Shown here: piece after piece, positions 1-7,635 of the stretch
Numbering within the stretch: the first letter of the stretch is position 1
Layout of the letters: the number at the start of each line of letters is the position of its first letter
DNA from: Nitrospirales bacterium
Lineage (GTDB): Bacteria > Nitrospirota > Nitrospiria > Nitrospirales > UBA8639
Direction of reading: 5' to 3'
Length of the DNA stretch: 64,000 nt
Assembly: GCA_021604005.1 (NCBI GenBank)
Contig: BQIV01000004.1
Location: forward strand, 1-64,000
Notes under the pieces: generated by a model
The model's input: only the letters and a program-made list of their open reading frames with translations
The model's database searches: none
What the model was told of the DNA's origin: nothing
Program-made: the position numbers and the translations under genes

Positions 1-299
1 GCCCAGTATGAGAGGCGTTCACTCAACGGACTCTAGCGAAACCTTATCCTATCTCGCGGAATCCACATGCCCGGTCGAACGCAAGAACACACGTCAACCG
101 TATGAAAGAGTCGTGGCACGGCTAGAGCCTGCAGGCGTCAGGGCATAGGTACTAAGAAAAAGTTAAAAAACTATAGTTAGGTAATTTCTGGTTCGAACGA
201 AATTCCAGCCCTTCCCGATATTTTCAAATTTTTCGCTTAAGCAAGGACATATACCTAGATGTGTGAGGTCAGCTTGACCTGAGGTAAATAGAACGGAGG

Positions 300-360
300 G
301 TGGGGCAGATTGTGTCTTTGCAAAAAGTGGAGCCCTCATATAGGACCCGATCTGCCCCAC
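300..360. repeat. Perfect 11-bp inverted repeat, 39-nt spacer
   Basis: GTGGGGCAGAT at 300-310 is matched by its exact reverse complement at 350-360. The spacer is not itself strongly paired and no T-run follows on either side, so it does not look like a standard terminator. It could be the ends of a very small non-autonomous element or a protein binding site. No flanking direct repeat was seen. Confidence 0.6.
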
Positions 361-376
361 TCATATTATGAAGCCT

Positions 377-422
377 GGTTGCTCAGCGATGAGTCGTAGG
401 GTGTGTGGATCGCTGAGCAACC
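377..422. repeat. Perfect 14-bp inverted repeat, 18-nt loop
   Basis: GGTTGCTCAGCGAT at 377-390 pairs exactly with ATCGCTGAGCAACC at 409-422. The stem is GC-balanced and strong but lacks a downstream T-tract on either strand. Candidates are a structured RNA element, a recombination or operator site, or a hairpin left by a mobile element. It lies only 16 bp after the 300-360 repeat. Confidence 0.65.
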
Positions 423-836
423 GCAACCTCAAAGACCCGACTCCTTGAGAATTGCACCCTGTGAGGAAACGCGTTCCTGAGTAGGGTATGTATATTTTAC
501 TCCTCAATCGGGTTCTGTTTCAATTTAATCAAGGTTGATTTGTCGTGCCATTTGTTCATATGTACCTGTTCGCTTGACGGTATGCTCCCACCTTCATTGA
601 GGCCTGCCTGTATTCTTCCTGTCGTGTGTTTGTGCTCTTGTGCCGGCCATTGCCATAGGCACGAACGAGTGAGAACATCGAGCAACTTCGATAGAGACCG
701 TGTATGTTTTTTGCTCGATTTCTGTTGAGTTATTTTTTGATACCTGTCACTGATGATGGTTCATTTCAGCGATTCAAAAACGCACTTGAACTAACCGAGA
801 AGCAAGTGATATTGGACATCATCAGGAGGCGGTTTG

Positions 837-1310
837 ATGAGTGTGGGATTTCGAGTTCTAGTGTTGGTGTTGTGTAGTATCATGGCTCTCTGGAGTTGGA
901 CGAGCCTTGTATGGGCCGGCCCCGTGTTTCTGAACCGGCAAGCGTTTCCCCTTCCTCTGACGCTCCATGAAATGGGGCCGTTTCATAATAACTACCTCCG
1001 GACATTTGAAGTGTGGACCCAATGGAATAACGATGCCAATGACGCAGTGAAAATGAATATCCTCTTCACGTTTTATGATAGCGACTCCGGTGGGTCACGA
1101 ACGGGAGAGGATGGGAAGGATGATATTTTGATGAGTGTGATGCAGTCGGTTACCATTCCAGGTCAAGTGAGTAATTGGGGGAAAACATTTTATCTCACTG
1201 CGATCGGCGGGAAGATCAACCAAGGGTTTGACCATCTTGAAGAAGGGGCCGGCCTTGAACTCTATCTGGATGCGCAAGTGACATCCATTCAATACGTCTC
1301 CTCGGATTAA
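837..1310 (+). CDS. Secreted protein of unknown function
   Basis: This predicted exported protein has 157 residues. The ATG at 837 is chosen because AGGAGG lies at 824-829, seven bases upstream; a TTG at 834 is less likely. The first 28 residues form a signal peptide: a short start, a hydrophobic core rich in L, V and W, and a cleavage-like VWAG. The mature part is polar, with a D/G-rich stretch (DSDSGGSRTGEDGKDD) near residues 80-97 and alternating hydrophobic residues, as in beta structure. I recognise no family. The next gene on the same strand starts 176 bp later and is also secreted. Confidence 0.7.
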   Translation: MSVGFRVLVLVLCSIMALWSWTSLVWAGPVFLNRQAFPLPLTLHEMGPFHNNYLRTFEVWTQWNNDANDAVKMNILFTFYDSDSGGSRTGEDGKDDILMSVMQSVTIPGQVSNWGKTFYLTAIGGKINQGFDHLEEGAGLELYLDAQVTSIQYVSSD

Positions 1311-1486
1311 TGTTGCTATCGCTCTTCCTTATATTGTGTATCTCACGACCTCTTCTGGCCGAAGATTCGTGGGTTTTTCACCGTACATACAGAGGCAGGT
1401 GCTGGTGTTCGTTTTTGAGTATGCGCTCGCCCTTTTGTCTGGGTTATGTTGAAGTCTACTGAAGCAATCTCTGAAAGAGAATAGGT

Positions 1487-2107
1487 ATGAGAAAATTTTC
1501 AGCTACCGATTTTGCCATGAGATGTCTGAACGCATTCTGTTGCCTGTTCCTCGTTCTTCCTCTAGAGGCTCAGGCCTTTGAGATTGCGAATGGTGACTTT
1601 GAGTCGGGTGACCTCTCAGGCTGGACCGTATTTGAAACTCCGAATGGTTCGTTGGGTGGTGAGAGCTTTCCTCGTTGTGTCGACTTCGATATGAAGGGTG
1701 ACGGACGCGTCTCCAAGAGCGTCATGTTTAAGGTGGGTCAACGACAGTATCAAGCCGGTGGGCCGTCACTTGCGGGTGGAGGAATGTATACGCATGTTCA
1801 ACTTCCTGGAGGACGTCTGGAGGTGACGGCCGATATTGCCTCCTCCTATTCCTCTCCGAAAGATCGCCGGAATTTGTCTGGAGGAATGATTGAATTGTTA
1901 ATCGATGGAGACGTTATTGCCAGTCATGATTTCGGCCCCATCCCAACCGCGACGACACAACGTGAACAATTACGTGGTCTTGTTCATCTTGCGGCAGGGA
2001 TGCATGAAGTGCGCATTCGGATTCAACGCCCATTTCGAAGTCTAGCCTATGACCAAGCTCCACACCAATATCTCGATAATGTTCAACTGAAAGCGGTTTC
2101 CCCTTAA
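1487..2107 (+). CDS. Secreted jelly-roll-type protein, unknown ligand
   Basis: This protein has 206 residues. An N-terminal signal sequence (about residues 1-31, hydrophobic core CCLFLVLPLEAQA) precedes NGDFESGDLSGWTV. That opening is typical of secreted beta-sandwich domains of the carbohydrate-binding-module type, often found in PEP-CTERM proteins. The end YLDNVQLKAV fits the last strand of such a fold. Unlike many relatives it has no C-terminal PEP-CTERM anchor, so it is probably periplasmic or released. Sugar binding is only an inference from the fold. The ribosome binding site is weak. Confidence 0.65.
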   Translation: MRKFSATDFAMRCLNAFCCLFLVLPLEAQAFEIANGDFESGDLSGWTVFETPNGSLGGESFPRCVDFDMKGDGRVSKSVMFKVGQRQYQAGGPSLAGGGMYTHVQLPGGRLEVTADIASSYSSPKDRRNLSGGMIELLIDGDVIASHDFGPIPTATTQREQLRGLVHLAAGMHEVRIRIQRPFRSLAYDQAPHQYLDNVQLKAVSP

Positions 2108-2249
2108 CGTCCTCATTCTGTCCGTGTCCTTCTTGCCTTGATCCCGATTCATGGCCGCATGCATTCTCTGGCGTAGAGTCCTCACGGGGCTTAAGTCGGG
2201 TTCATGAGGTACCGATAAAAGAAAGATCATCCACGAGTATTCTCAACCG

Positions 2250-2612
2250 ATGGGATTGAACATGGTTATATCTGAAAAGAAAGTCAACGATCAGGTCATC
2301 ATCGAAAAATTTGTCGGGTGCTTCGATCAAAATGCTCGACAGGATTTTAAATGGAGAATCGATATGGCGGTGAACGATGGTCTTCGTTTTATTATTCTGA
2401 ATATGACGGAAGTGTCGTTCATTGATAGCGCAGCCTTAGGATGGTTAGTGCTCTCACAACGGCGCTTTCAACGTATCCATGGGAAGTTGAGCATTGTGGC
2501 GCAACAGGGATTCGTTCGGGATATTCTTGACCTGACTGAAATTTCAGAATGGATTCCAGTGTTTGAGTCAGAAGATGAAGCGGTGTCTTTCATTTCCACA
2601 GTCTCTGCATAA
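2250..2612 (+). CDS. STAS-domain protein (anti-sigma factor antagonist type)
   Basis: This is a single STAS domain of 120 residues. The motif FIDSAALGWL (about residues 54-63) matches the conserved phosphorylation loop of SpoIIAA/RsbV proteins, where the serine after Asp is phosphorylated by a partner kinase. Such proteins release a sigma factor or modulate a signalling complex by partner switching. No RsbW-type kinase is adjacent, so the partner is unknown. ATG at 2250 is used; the in-frame ATG at 2262 is an alternative, and neither has a good ribosome binding site. The PilZ gene 58 bp downstream suggests a shared signalling role, possibly in motility or biofilm. Confidence 0.85.
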   Translation: MGLNMVISEKKVNDQVIIEKFVGCFDQNARQDFKWRIDMAVNDGLRFIILNMTEVSFIDSAALGWLVLSQRRFQRIHGKLSIVAQQGFVRDILDLTEISEWIPVFESEDEAVSFISTVSA

Positions 2613-2670
2613 ATGCGTGTGATCGAAGTGCACGTGACGTTATAGACTCTCGTGTTCTCCAAACCGTAAG

Positions 2671-3051
2671 ATGACGACGACATCTCAAAAAGAGCGACGT
2701 GATGGTTTTCGAGCTCGTGTGGTTCACGGCCTGAACCTCGATGCCGAATTACGGTGTAGTAAAAACAAGGCCTGGTCCAGTACGGCGTTGAACTTGAGTC
2801 TCAATGGGGTCTTGTTAGAGTTTCCGAAAGGTCATGTCCCCTCACTACATGTTGATGAAAAAGTCTCGGTGAAGCTCTGTTGTCAGGACGATAGCATCTG
2901 GGTTCCCGGTGTGGTCAGGCATCAACATGCGGGCAGGGTCGGAATCTATTTCCCCGAATTCATGCATGCAAGTGCCAAATCCACTGAACAGATAATTTCG
3001 CGAATCTTGCGTGCCGTTGAGCGTGGGTGGTTGCGTCAGAACGCCAAATAA
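2671..3051 (+). CDS. PilZ-domain protein (c-di-GMP receptor type)
   Basis: This protein has 126 residues. Two PilZ hallmarks are present: an arginine-rich start (KERRDGFR, about residues 7-14) and NLSLNGVLLEF (about 41-51), corresponding to the (D/N)xSxxG loop. These two elements together bind cyclic di-GMP in characterised members. There is no attached catalytic or transmembrane part, so it probably acts as a small soluble adaptor. It follows the STAS gene on the same strand and may be cotranscribed with it. Its output target cannot be told from the sequence. Confidence 0.85.
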   Translation: MTTTSQKERRDGFRARVVHGLNLDAELRCSKNKAWSSTALNLSLNGVLLEFPKGHVPSLHVDEKVSVKLCCQDDSIWVPGVVRHQHAGRVGIYFPEFMHASAKSTEQIISRILRAVERGWLRQNAK

Positions 3052-3373
3052 TCTTCACTCGACGTTCTTCTCCTTTCCTATACATCCATTATCCTAAACG
3101 GTAGCCGAGCGTGAAAAAGCTTTGCACACTCTGTGTGTGCAGAGGACATGTTCTCGGTGTATGAAGATCAGCAATGGAAAGCCTAGCCACGATCATTTCG
3201 GGTTCCATGCCATGTAAGAGGACAACCTTGGGTGAACATCTCGTTGCGGCCCAGTAGTTGCGTTTCAGGTGGCCAGGCGTGCAGACGTTCGTGATCCAAC
3301 GGCTGTTTTTAGGATTATTCTTTTTTTGCTAAGAATGCCTGTTTACGTCGAGGTGATGGCGAATTGTCGCGTG
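3052..3373. other. Convergent intergenic region
   Basis: This lies between the ends of the PilZ gene (plus) and the RusA-like gene (minus). It contains a small hairpin, TGCACAC at 3123-3129 with GTGTGCA at 3135-3141, without a T-tract. A 77-residue open frame overlapping its right end (3269-3502) runs antisense into the RusA-like gene and has no support. Confidence 0.5.
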
Positions 3374-3991
3374 TTAGCCTTTGCGCGGAGCACGAATGTG
3401 AGGTGTGAGGGCACGCTGTTTCCCGGCGTGGGGTGTCTGGGGCTTAGTCCGAGCGGGAGGCATAGGCAGGTCTATGGACAGTGTGCATTCCATGCGAGGT
3501 GATTCGGCGTCCACCGATTTATATAAATGAATTTCTGTGATGCGATTGTCATTAATTTCCAGAGCGTGACATATGGCATCTTGGGAAATTTTAAGTCCTC
3601 CATCCAGATCTCGTCTCAGCGCAGTCTTAAAATAAAACCGGACAGACAGAATGAGTGCGTGCGTGTTGACATTGTGCTGGAGACTTGTGCGATGTGGTGA
3701 TGTGGACAGTGTCGACAAAATCTGCTGAGCGACAAGCGTTTTATATTGCCGACTTTTGGATGAGAGAATCCGTCGCCCATTGACCGTTGCATACTGCTGA
3801 TTGATACTTGGGGGAATGGGGAGGGTGAGGGTGAGTTCTTGAGGTGTCACGCGAAAGAATGGTGGGGGCATAGATGCTCCAGACGGCGGCAACGTAGCCA
3901 AACGTGCCACTGAGCCTTGAGCGGCGTTGCGGGACAGCGCAGGTGCTCCAGCAAGATCCTTGAGGCTATGAATGTGTATAGCGTGTGACAC
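3374..3991 (-). CDS. RusA-family crossover junction endodeoxyribonuclease-like protein
   Basis: This protein has 205 residues. From about residue 52 it reads as a RusA-like domain: LPIPPSINQQY at its start (the family has PPSxN), RRDLDGGLKISQDAICHAL with the conserved acidic residues and lysine, and a second acidic site at NDNRITEIHLYK. RusA resolves Holliday junctions as a dimer, usually in prophage or repair contexts. Here no phage genes surround it. The first 50 residues and the last 25 (proline and basic rich) are extensions beyond the domain, so the real start may be internal. It is transcribed in the same direction as mraZ, 80 bp downstream. Confidence 0.8.
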   Translation of the reverse strand: MSHAIHIHSLKDLAGAPALSRNAAQGSVARLATLPPSGASMPPPFFRVTPQELTLTLPIPPSINQQYATVNGRRILSSKSRQYKTLVAQQILSTLSTSPHRTSLQHNVNTHALILSVRFYFKTALRRDLDGGLKISQDAICHALEINDNRITEIHLYKSVDAESPRMECTLSIDLPMPPARTKPQTPHAGKQRALTPHIRAPRKG

Positions 3992-4071
3992 GAAGGGGAT
4001 AGGCGTTGGTCGAACGGTTGTGAAGCTTGACGTGCGTGTTATGTCGTTACGGAAGCTAGGCTATGTGCGCA

Positions 4072-4515
4072 TTACAAGAGGCTCAATAGTTTGCTTTGAA
4101 CCTCTTCAAACTTCTCGGCATTTTTCATGACGAATCGTCGCCAATCCGAAGGGTTCCAAATTTCAAGGCGGTGATACATTCCGACAATGACAATTTCCAT
4201 GTCATCTTCCAGAGGAATGGTCTTTCTGAGGCGTCCAGGAATCAACATTCGACCGGCCTTATCCATGTCTGAAGATGCCGCCTCGGACACGAGATAATGC
4301 ATGAATAGCCGACTTTGATCTTCATCGCACGTTTCTTTGGCTCGTTGGAGAACTTTTTCCCATTCGCTCGGCGAATAGGCCGAGAGTGGTAAGTCTTGCC
4401 CTTTCAAGAAGACAACGCCCGACTGCCCCTGTGCTTCTAGTTGCTCACGAATTGGGCTTGGAACCAGAAAGCGTCCCTTCTCATCAAGCTTACATGGATA
4501 TTGACCGGCAAACAT
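4072..4515 (-). CDS. mraZ: Transcriptional regulator MraZ
   Basis: This is a full-length MraZ of 147 residues with two AbrB-like (SpoVT/AbrB) halves. The first is FAGQYPCKLDEKGRFLVPS at residues 2-20 and the second is SSDMDKAGRMLIPGRLR near 80-96. The repeated DxKGR or DKAGR turns are the DNA-contact motifs. MraZ normally heads the division and cell wall (dcw) cluster just upstream of rsmH and represses it through tandem TGGGN repeats. Here neither rsmH, ftsL nor ftsI follows; the neighbours are comF and a RusA-like nuclease. No TGGG repeats were seen in its 157-bp upstream region, so autoregulation is not evident. Confidence 0.95.
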   Translation of the reverse strand: MFAGQYPCKLDEKGRFLVPSPIREQLEAQGQSGVVFLKGQDLPLSAYSPSEWEKVLQRAKETCDEDQSRLFMHYLVSEAASSDMDKAGRMLIPGRLRKTIPLEDDMEIVIVGMYHRLEIWNPSDWRRFVMKNAEKFEEVQSKLLSLL

Positions 4516-4567
4516 TCTCTCGGCTCTTCAGGGTAAGAATTATTGGTCTATTCCGACTTCTGTGCAT

Positions 4568-4595
4568 AGCATATCGTATGAAATGAAAATGTCAA
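4568..4595 (-). promoter_or_regulatory. Sigma-70-type promoter upstream of mraZ
   Basis: Reading the minus strand, TTGACA (4595-4590) is followed after 16 bases by TATGCT (4573-4568). It lies about 50 bp before the mraZ start with no other gene between. The -35 box is perfect and the -10 box matches four of six. Confidence 0.55.
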
Positions 4596-4672
4596 GTAGT
4601 TTTCCTTGAGGACATTTGCTCAATGTACATGTCGCATGGTGTTTGATCTCTCTCTCGTTTTACGTTGTTCTA

Positions 4673-5425
4673 TCAAAGTATTCTAGCCAATGTTACGACA
4701 TACACGTTCCCCGACCCCGCTTTTCGTAGCGTTTTGGCGCATTCATTGACGGTTGTTCCAGTCGTAAACACATCGTCAATAAGCAATATGTTTTTCTCTG
4801 TAATCGCTTGAGGGGATGTCACCGCAAAGCATCGACGAAGATTTTTTAAGCGGTCGTGTCGTGAAAGCCCAGTTTGCGGTGTCGTCTCCCGTGTCCGAAT
4901 TAATGTTCTGTAGTTCAGGGGAATATCAATATGCGCACTGAGGCGATGCGCCAGCAATAATGCTTGATTGTATTCACGCGTTCGTAGCCGAGTCGCATGC
5001 AAAGGAACGGGCATGATGAGATCGATGGGTGGAATGGCCTTCAAGGTGTTGATCATCAAACGAGTGAGTGGATCGGCCAACGAAATCTTTCCATAATATT
5101 TCAACAGTCCAATGGCTTCTTTGAGCGGAGATTGATATGGGTAGGGAGTCCAGGCTTGAGAAAAGGCCGGGGGGCGCGTCCGACATGAATGGCAATAATG
5201 CTGAGGATTGTGTTGTAAGGCGAAGGGCGAGGCAAAGGGTAGATTGCAGCGGGGGCACTTGGGTCCAGAGAGTGTATGAATGGTGTTCCAGCATGGTTGA
5301 CAAAAAAATGGAATAGGGTCGCCCCAGAGAGGAACGCTGCAATGTGCACAGGTGACCGGAAGCAGCGCATGCGAAAGTTTTTGGGACAGTTCCCGGGTGT
5401 GTCGTATGAAGGCATGTAAGCGCAT
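4673..5425 (-). CDS. comF: ComF-family phosphoribosyltransferase-like protein
   Basis: This protein has 250 residues. The N-terminal part carries paired cysteine motifs of a zinc-binding double ribbon (CAHC near 26-29, CQPC near 42-45, CPRC near 57-60, CHSC near 77-80). The C-terminal part is a type I phosphoribosyltransferase fold with the PRPP loop ILLIDDVFTTGTT near residues 214-226. ComF proteins are needed for DNA uptake in transformable bacteria; their enzymatic substrate is not established. The next gene on the same strand is mraZ, 157 bp on with its own promoter candidate. No clear ribosome binding site was seen at the start. Confidence 0.92.
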   Translation of the reverse strand: MRLHAFIRHTRELSQKLSHALLPVTCAHCSVPLWGDPIPFFCQPCWNTIHTLSGPKCPRCNLPFASPFALQHNPQHYCHSCRTRPPAFSQAWTPYPYQSPLKEAIGLLKYYGKISLADPLTRLMINTLKAIPPIDLIMPVPLHATRLRTREYNQALLLAHRLSAHIDIPLNYRTLIRTRETTPQTGLSRHDRLKNLRRCFAVTSPQAITEKNILLIDDVFTTGTTVNECAKTLRKAGSGNVYVVTLARIL

Positions 5426-5635
5426 TGGTGAGGATTCGGTCTATCGCGACCAACAGATATGATTGAGGGCACTTCTCCAACACGTCCTTGCATGTCCACA
5501 TAAATCCTGATTGTTAGAAGTGCCGTTGTGCAAGACATCGCCCTTTCCGTTGTGGGGGTGGGCCCCCCTGTGATATACGACGATCAGTTGGTATGGTAGC
5601 AGAGAGGACCATGGAGTGTTCACTAGCGAATCTGG

Positions 5636-6328
5636 GTGCCCGGTATTAGAAGTCAGGCGTATGTTGTGGTGATATTTCAACATGTTGTGAAGAATTATAC
5701 TCGCGGTTCTTCAGTCATTAGAGCCTTATCCGATGTTTCGCTCGACATAGCCGATGGCCAGTTTTGGTCGATCATGGGTCCGAGTGGAAGCGGGAAGAGT
5801 ACGGTCTTAAACCTGATCGCAGGATTAGATGTGCCGACATCAGGCGACATTTTTCTCAACGGTCAATCCACTCGCGGTTTTGGGGATCGAGAATGGACGA
5901 CGGTCCGAAGAGAGTGGCTGGGTATTGTGTTTCAAGCCTTCCATCTTGTGCCGGGTCTCACGGCTATGGAAAATGTGGCCCTTCCGCTTCGATTGCAAGG
6001 GAAATCGTCGCGCAGTATTCGCCAATCTGTTGAAAATATGCTAAAAATTGTTGGGCTCCAAGAGCGGGCTCAGCACCGTTCCAGTGAATTGTCGGGAGGT
6101 GAGCAACAGCGGGTTGCCATTGCTCGTGCATTTGTTCATGCGCCTCAACTTATTTTGGCTGATGAACCGACGGGGAATTTAGACTCGCAGAATGGTGTGG
6201 AAATCGTCTCGCTTCTCAAGCGTTGCTCTCAAGAATTCGGTCAAACCGTGATTCTGGCCACCCATTCAGATGCAGCTGCCGCGGCAGCAGACTTTCAAGT
6301 GACCTTACGTGATGGACAATTTTCCTAA
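5636..6328 (+). CDS. ABC transporter ATP-binding protein, LolD/MacB/YbbA group
   Basis: This protein has up to 230 residues. It has Walker A GPSGSGKST (about 45-53), Q-loop VFQAFHLVPG, the signature [14 protein letters not shown], Walker [14 protein letters not shown] and the H-loop ATHSD. The short length and the LDS after Walker B put it with ATPases that drive FtsX-type permeases for lipoproteins or hydrophobic cargo. The likely membrane partner is the large FtsX permease at 7636-10230, separated by two genes. The annotated start is GTG at 5636; GTG at 5669 would better match the family start. Its 3' end overlaps pyrD by 17 bp, implying translational coupling. Confidence 0.9.
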   Translation: MPGIRSQAYVVVIFQHVVKNYTRGSSVIRALSDVSLDIADGQFWSIMGPSGSGKSTVLNLIAGLDVPTSGDIFLNGQSTRGFGDREWTTVRREWLGIVFQAFHLVPGLTAMENVALPLRLQGKSSRSIRQSVENMLKIVGLQERAQHRSSELSGGEQQRVAIARAFVHAPQLILADEPTGNLDSQNGVEIVSLLKRCSQEFGQTVILATHSDAAAAAADFQVTLRDGQFS

Positions 6329-7259
6329 TTCAATAGATCTTTCGACAACCATTGCCGGCGTGTATTTTCCGACATGTTTGATGAATGCGTCCGGCGCTCG
6401 ATGTGTCACGCAACAAGATCTGCATCGACTAGGCGAGTCACATGCTGGGGCTATTGTGACGAAGTCGATGACTCCTCAGGAACGAAGCGGTAATCCCGAG
6501 CCTCGCTATGTGTCGTTTCCTGGAGGGTCGATTAACTCTATGGGACTTCCCAATCTTGGCTATCACGCCTATACCGAACTGATTCCGGATCTTCGTGTCT
6601 ACAACAAGCCTATCGTGGCTAGTATTGCCGGCCTCAAGCCTTCCGACTTTCTTGAAGCGGTTACGGCGGTGAATGACGCGAAGCCGGACCTCATGGAAAT
6701 TAATTTGTCGTGTCCCAATATTCCTGGAAAACCTCAGATTGGCTACGATCTTCACGCTTCTGAAGACTTGCTCCTGAAGATTCGTGATCGTGCCATTCCT
6801 CCCATTGGAGTGAAACTGCCTCCGTATTTTGATCCGGTTCATCATGAGGCGATGGCTGACATGCTGACTCGTGTCGGTGTGGCGTTTATTTCAGCCATTA
6901 ATTCCGTCGGAAACGGCCTTGTGTTGGATGCGGAGACCGAAACCGTGGTGATTAAACCAAAGGGCGGATTCGGGGGGATTGGCGGGCGAATCATTAAACC
7001 TGTTGCGCTTGCCAATGTACGAGCGTTTTATAAGTTAGTTGGGGAGCATATTCAGATTATTGGCACGGGAGGAGTTGAAACAGGGCAGGATGTATTTGAG
7101 CATCTCTTATGTGGGGCTTCCGCCGTGCAACTTGGCACGGTTCTGGTGAATGAACATGTCGAGGCCTTTGAACGTCTTGAGCGGGAATTAATGGACTGGC
7201 TTCGGAAAAAAGGCTACAGTTCTGTGGCGGAATGTCGAGGGAAGCTCAAGGAATTGTAA
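6312..7259 (+). CDS. pyrD: Dihydroorotate dehydrogenase, class 1A type
   Basis: This 315-residue FMN enzyme oxidises dihydroorotate to orotate in pyrimidine synthesis. The active-site segment NLSCPNIPGKPQ puts a cysteine at about residue 134; cysteine is the class 1 base, whereas membrane-bound class 2 enzymes use serine. The flanking sequence, such as GVKLPPYFD, NSVGNGL, KPKGGFGGIGG and IGTGGVETGQDVFEHLLCGA, closely resembles the fumarate-dependent class 1A enzyme known from Lactococcus. No PyrK-like subunit, as class 1B requires, lies nearby. ATG at 6312 is used, inside the end of the ABC ATPase gene; GTG at 6309 is possible. Confidence 0.93.
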   Translation: MDNFPNSIDLSTTIAGVYFPTCLMNASGARCVTQQDLHRLGESHAGAIVTKSMTPQERSGNPEPRYVSFPGGSINSMGLPNLGYHAYTELIPDLRVYNKPIVASIAGLKPSDFLEAVTAVNDAKPDLMEINLSCPNIPGKPQIGYDLHASEDLLLKIRDRAIPPIGVKLPPYFDPVHHEAMADMLTRVGVAFISAINSVGNGLVLDAETETVVIKPKGGFGGIGGRIIKPVALANVRAFYKLVGEHIQIIGTGGVETGQDVFEHLLCGASAVQLGTVLVNEHVEAFERLERELMDWLRKKGYSSVAECRGKLKEL

Positions 7260-7284
7260 CGGGACGTCTGGGTAATGTGTGTGG

Positions 7285-7527
7285 TTATTTGACCACTGAT
7301 CCTTTGGGGATCAGGCGAAGTGCAAGCGCTTGACGAAGAAGTTGGGCGACATTTCGAACGCGAAGGCGCCGCATAAGATTAAACCGGTGAACCTCCACAG
7401 TTCGAACGCTAATATCAAGCCGTTCACCAATTTCACGATTCGTGTACCCCTGTGCGACAAGTCTGAGGATTTCTTTTTGCCTGGTGGTCAGGGACTGTTC
7501 ATCGTTCTGATTTGTTGAAGGATTCAC
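7285..7527 (-). CDS. Small LuxR-type helix-turn-helix regulator
   Basis: This 80-residue protein consists almost only of a GerE/LuxR DNA-binding domain. LTTRQKEILRLVAQGYTNRE (about 13-32) and ISVRTVEVHRFNLMRRL (about 39-55) are the scaffold and recognition helices. It has no receiver or ligand-binding part, unlike NarL-type regulators, so it may act constitutively, as a truncated derivative, or through a protein partner. It lies antisense between pyrD and the FtsX permease. Its targets are unknown. Confidence 0.88.
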   Translation of the reverse strand: MNPSTNQNDEQSLTTRQKEILRLVAQGYTNREIGERLDISVRTVEVHRFNLMRRLRVRNVAQLLRQALALRLIPKGSVVK

Positions 7528-7635
7528 ATCTCAATCCCGTCTAGAGGGCTGGGTTTCGGTTCGGTTTTCCCACGTAAACTCACGCATCTTTGTCTAGTTA
7601 ATTTACCATAAGCTTATATCCTGAGACAACACTCC

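Larger units (their letters stand above)
1..836. other. Long region without a convincing gene
   Basis: No open frame here has a ribosome binding site, a recognisable domain or a plausible length. The short frames on both strands run through inverted repeats and look accidental. The stretch contains a small palindrome at 266-280 (AGGTCA-GCT-TGACCT) and two larger perfect inverted repeats, listed separately. It may be the decayed flank of a mobile or acquired segment that begins before the window. That is inference. Confidence 0.6.

Noticed and set aside
163-360. 65-residue minus-strand frame
   Set aside because: It begins in the inverted repeat at 300-360 and has no protein-like features.
3269-3502. 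77-residue plus-strand open frame
   Set aside because: It overlaps the 3' end of the RusA-like gene antisense and has no ribosome site or recognisable features.
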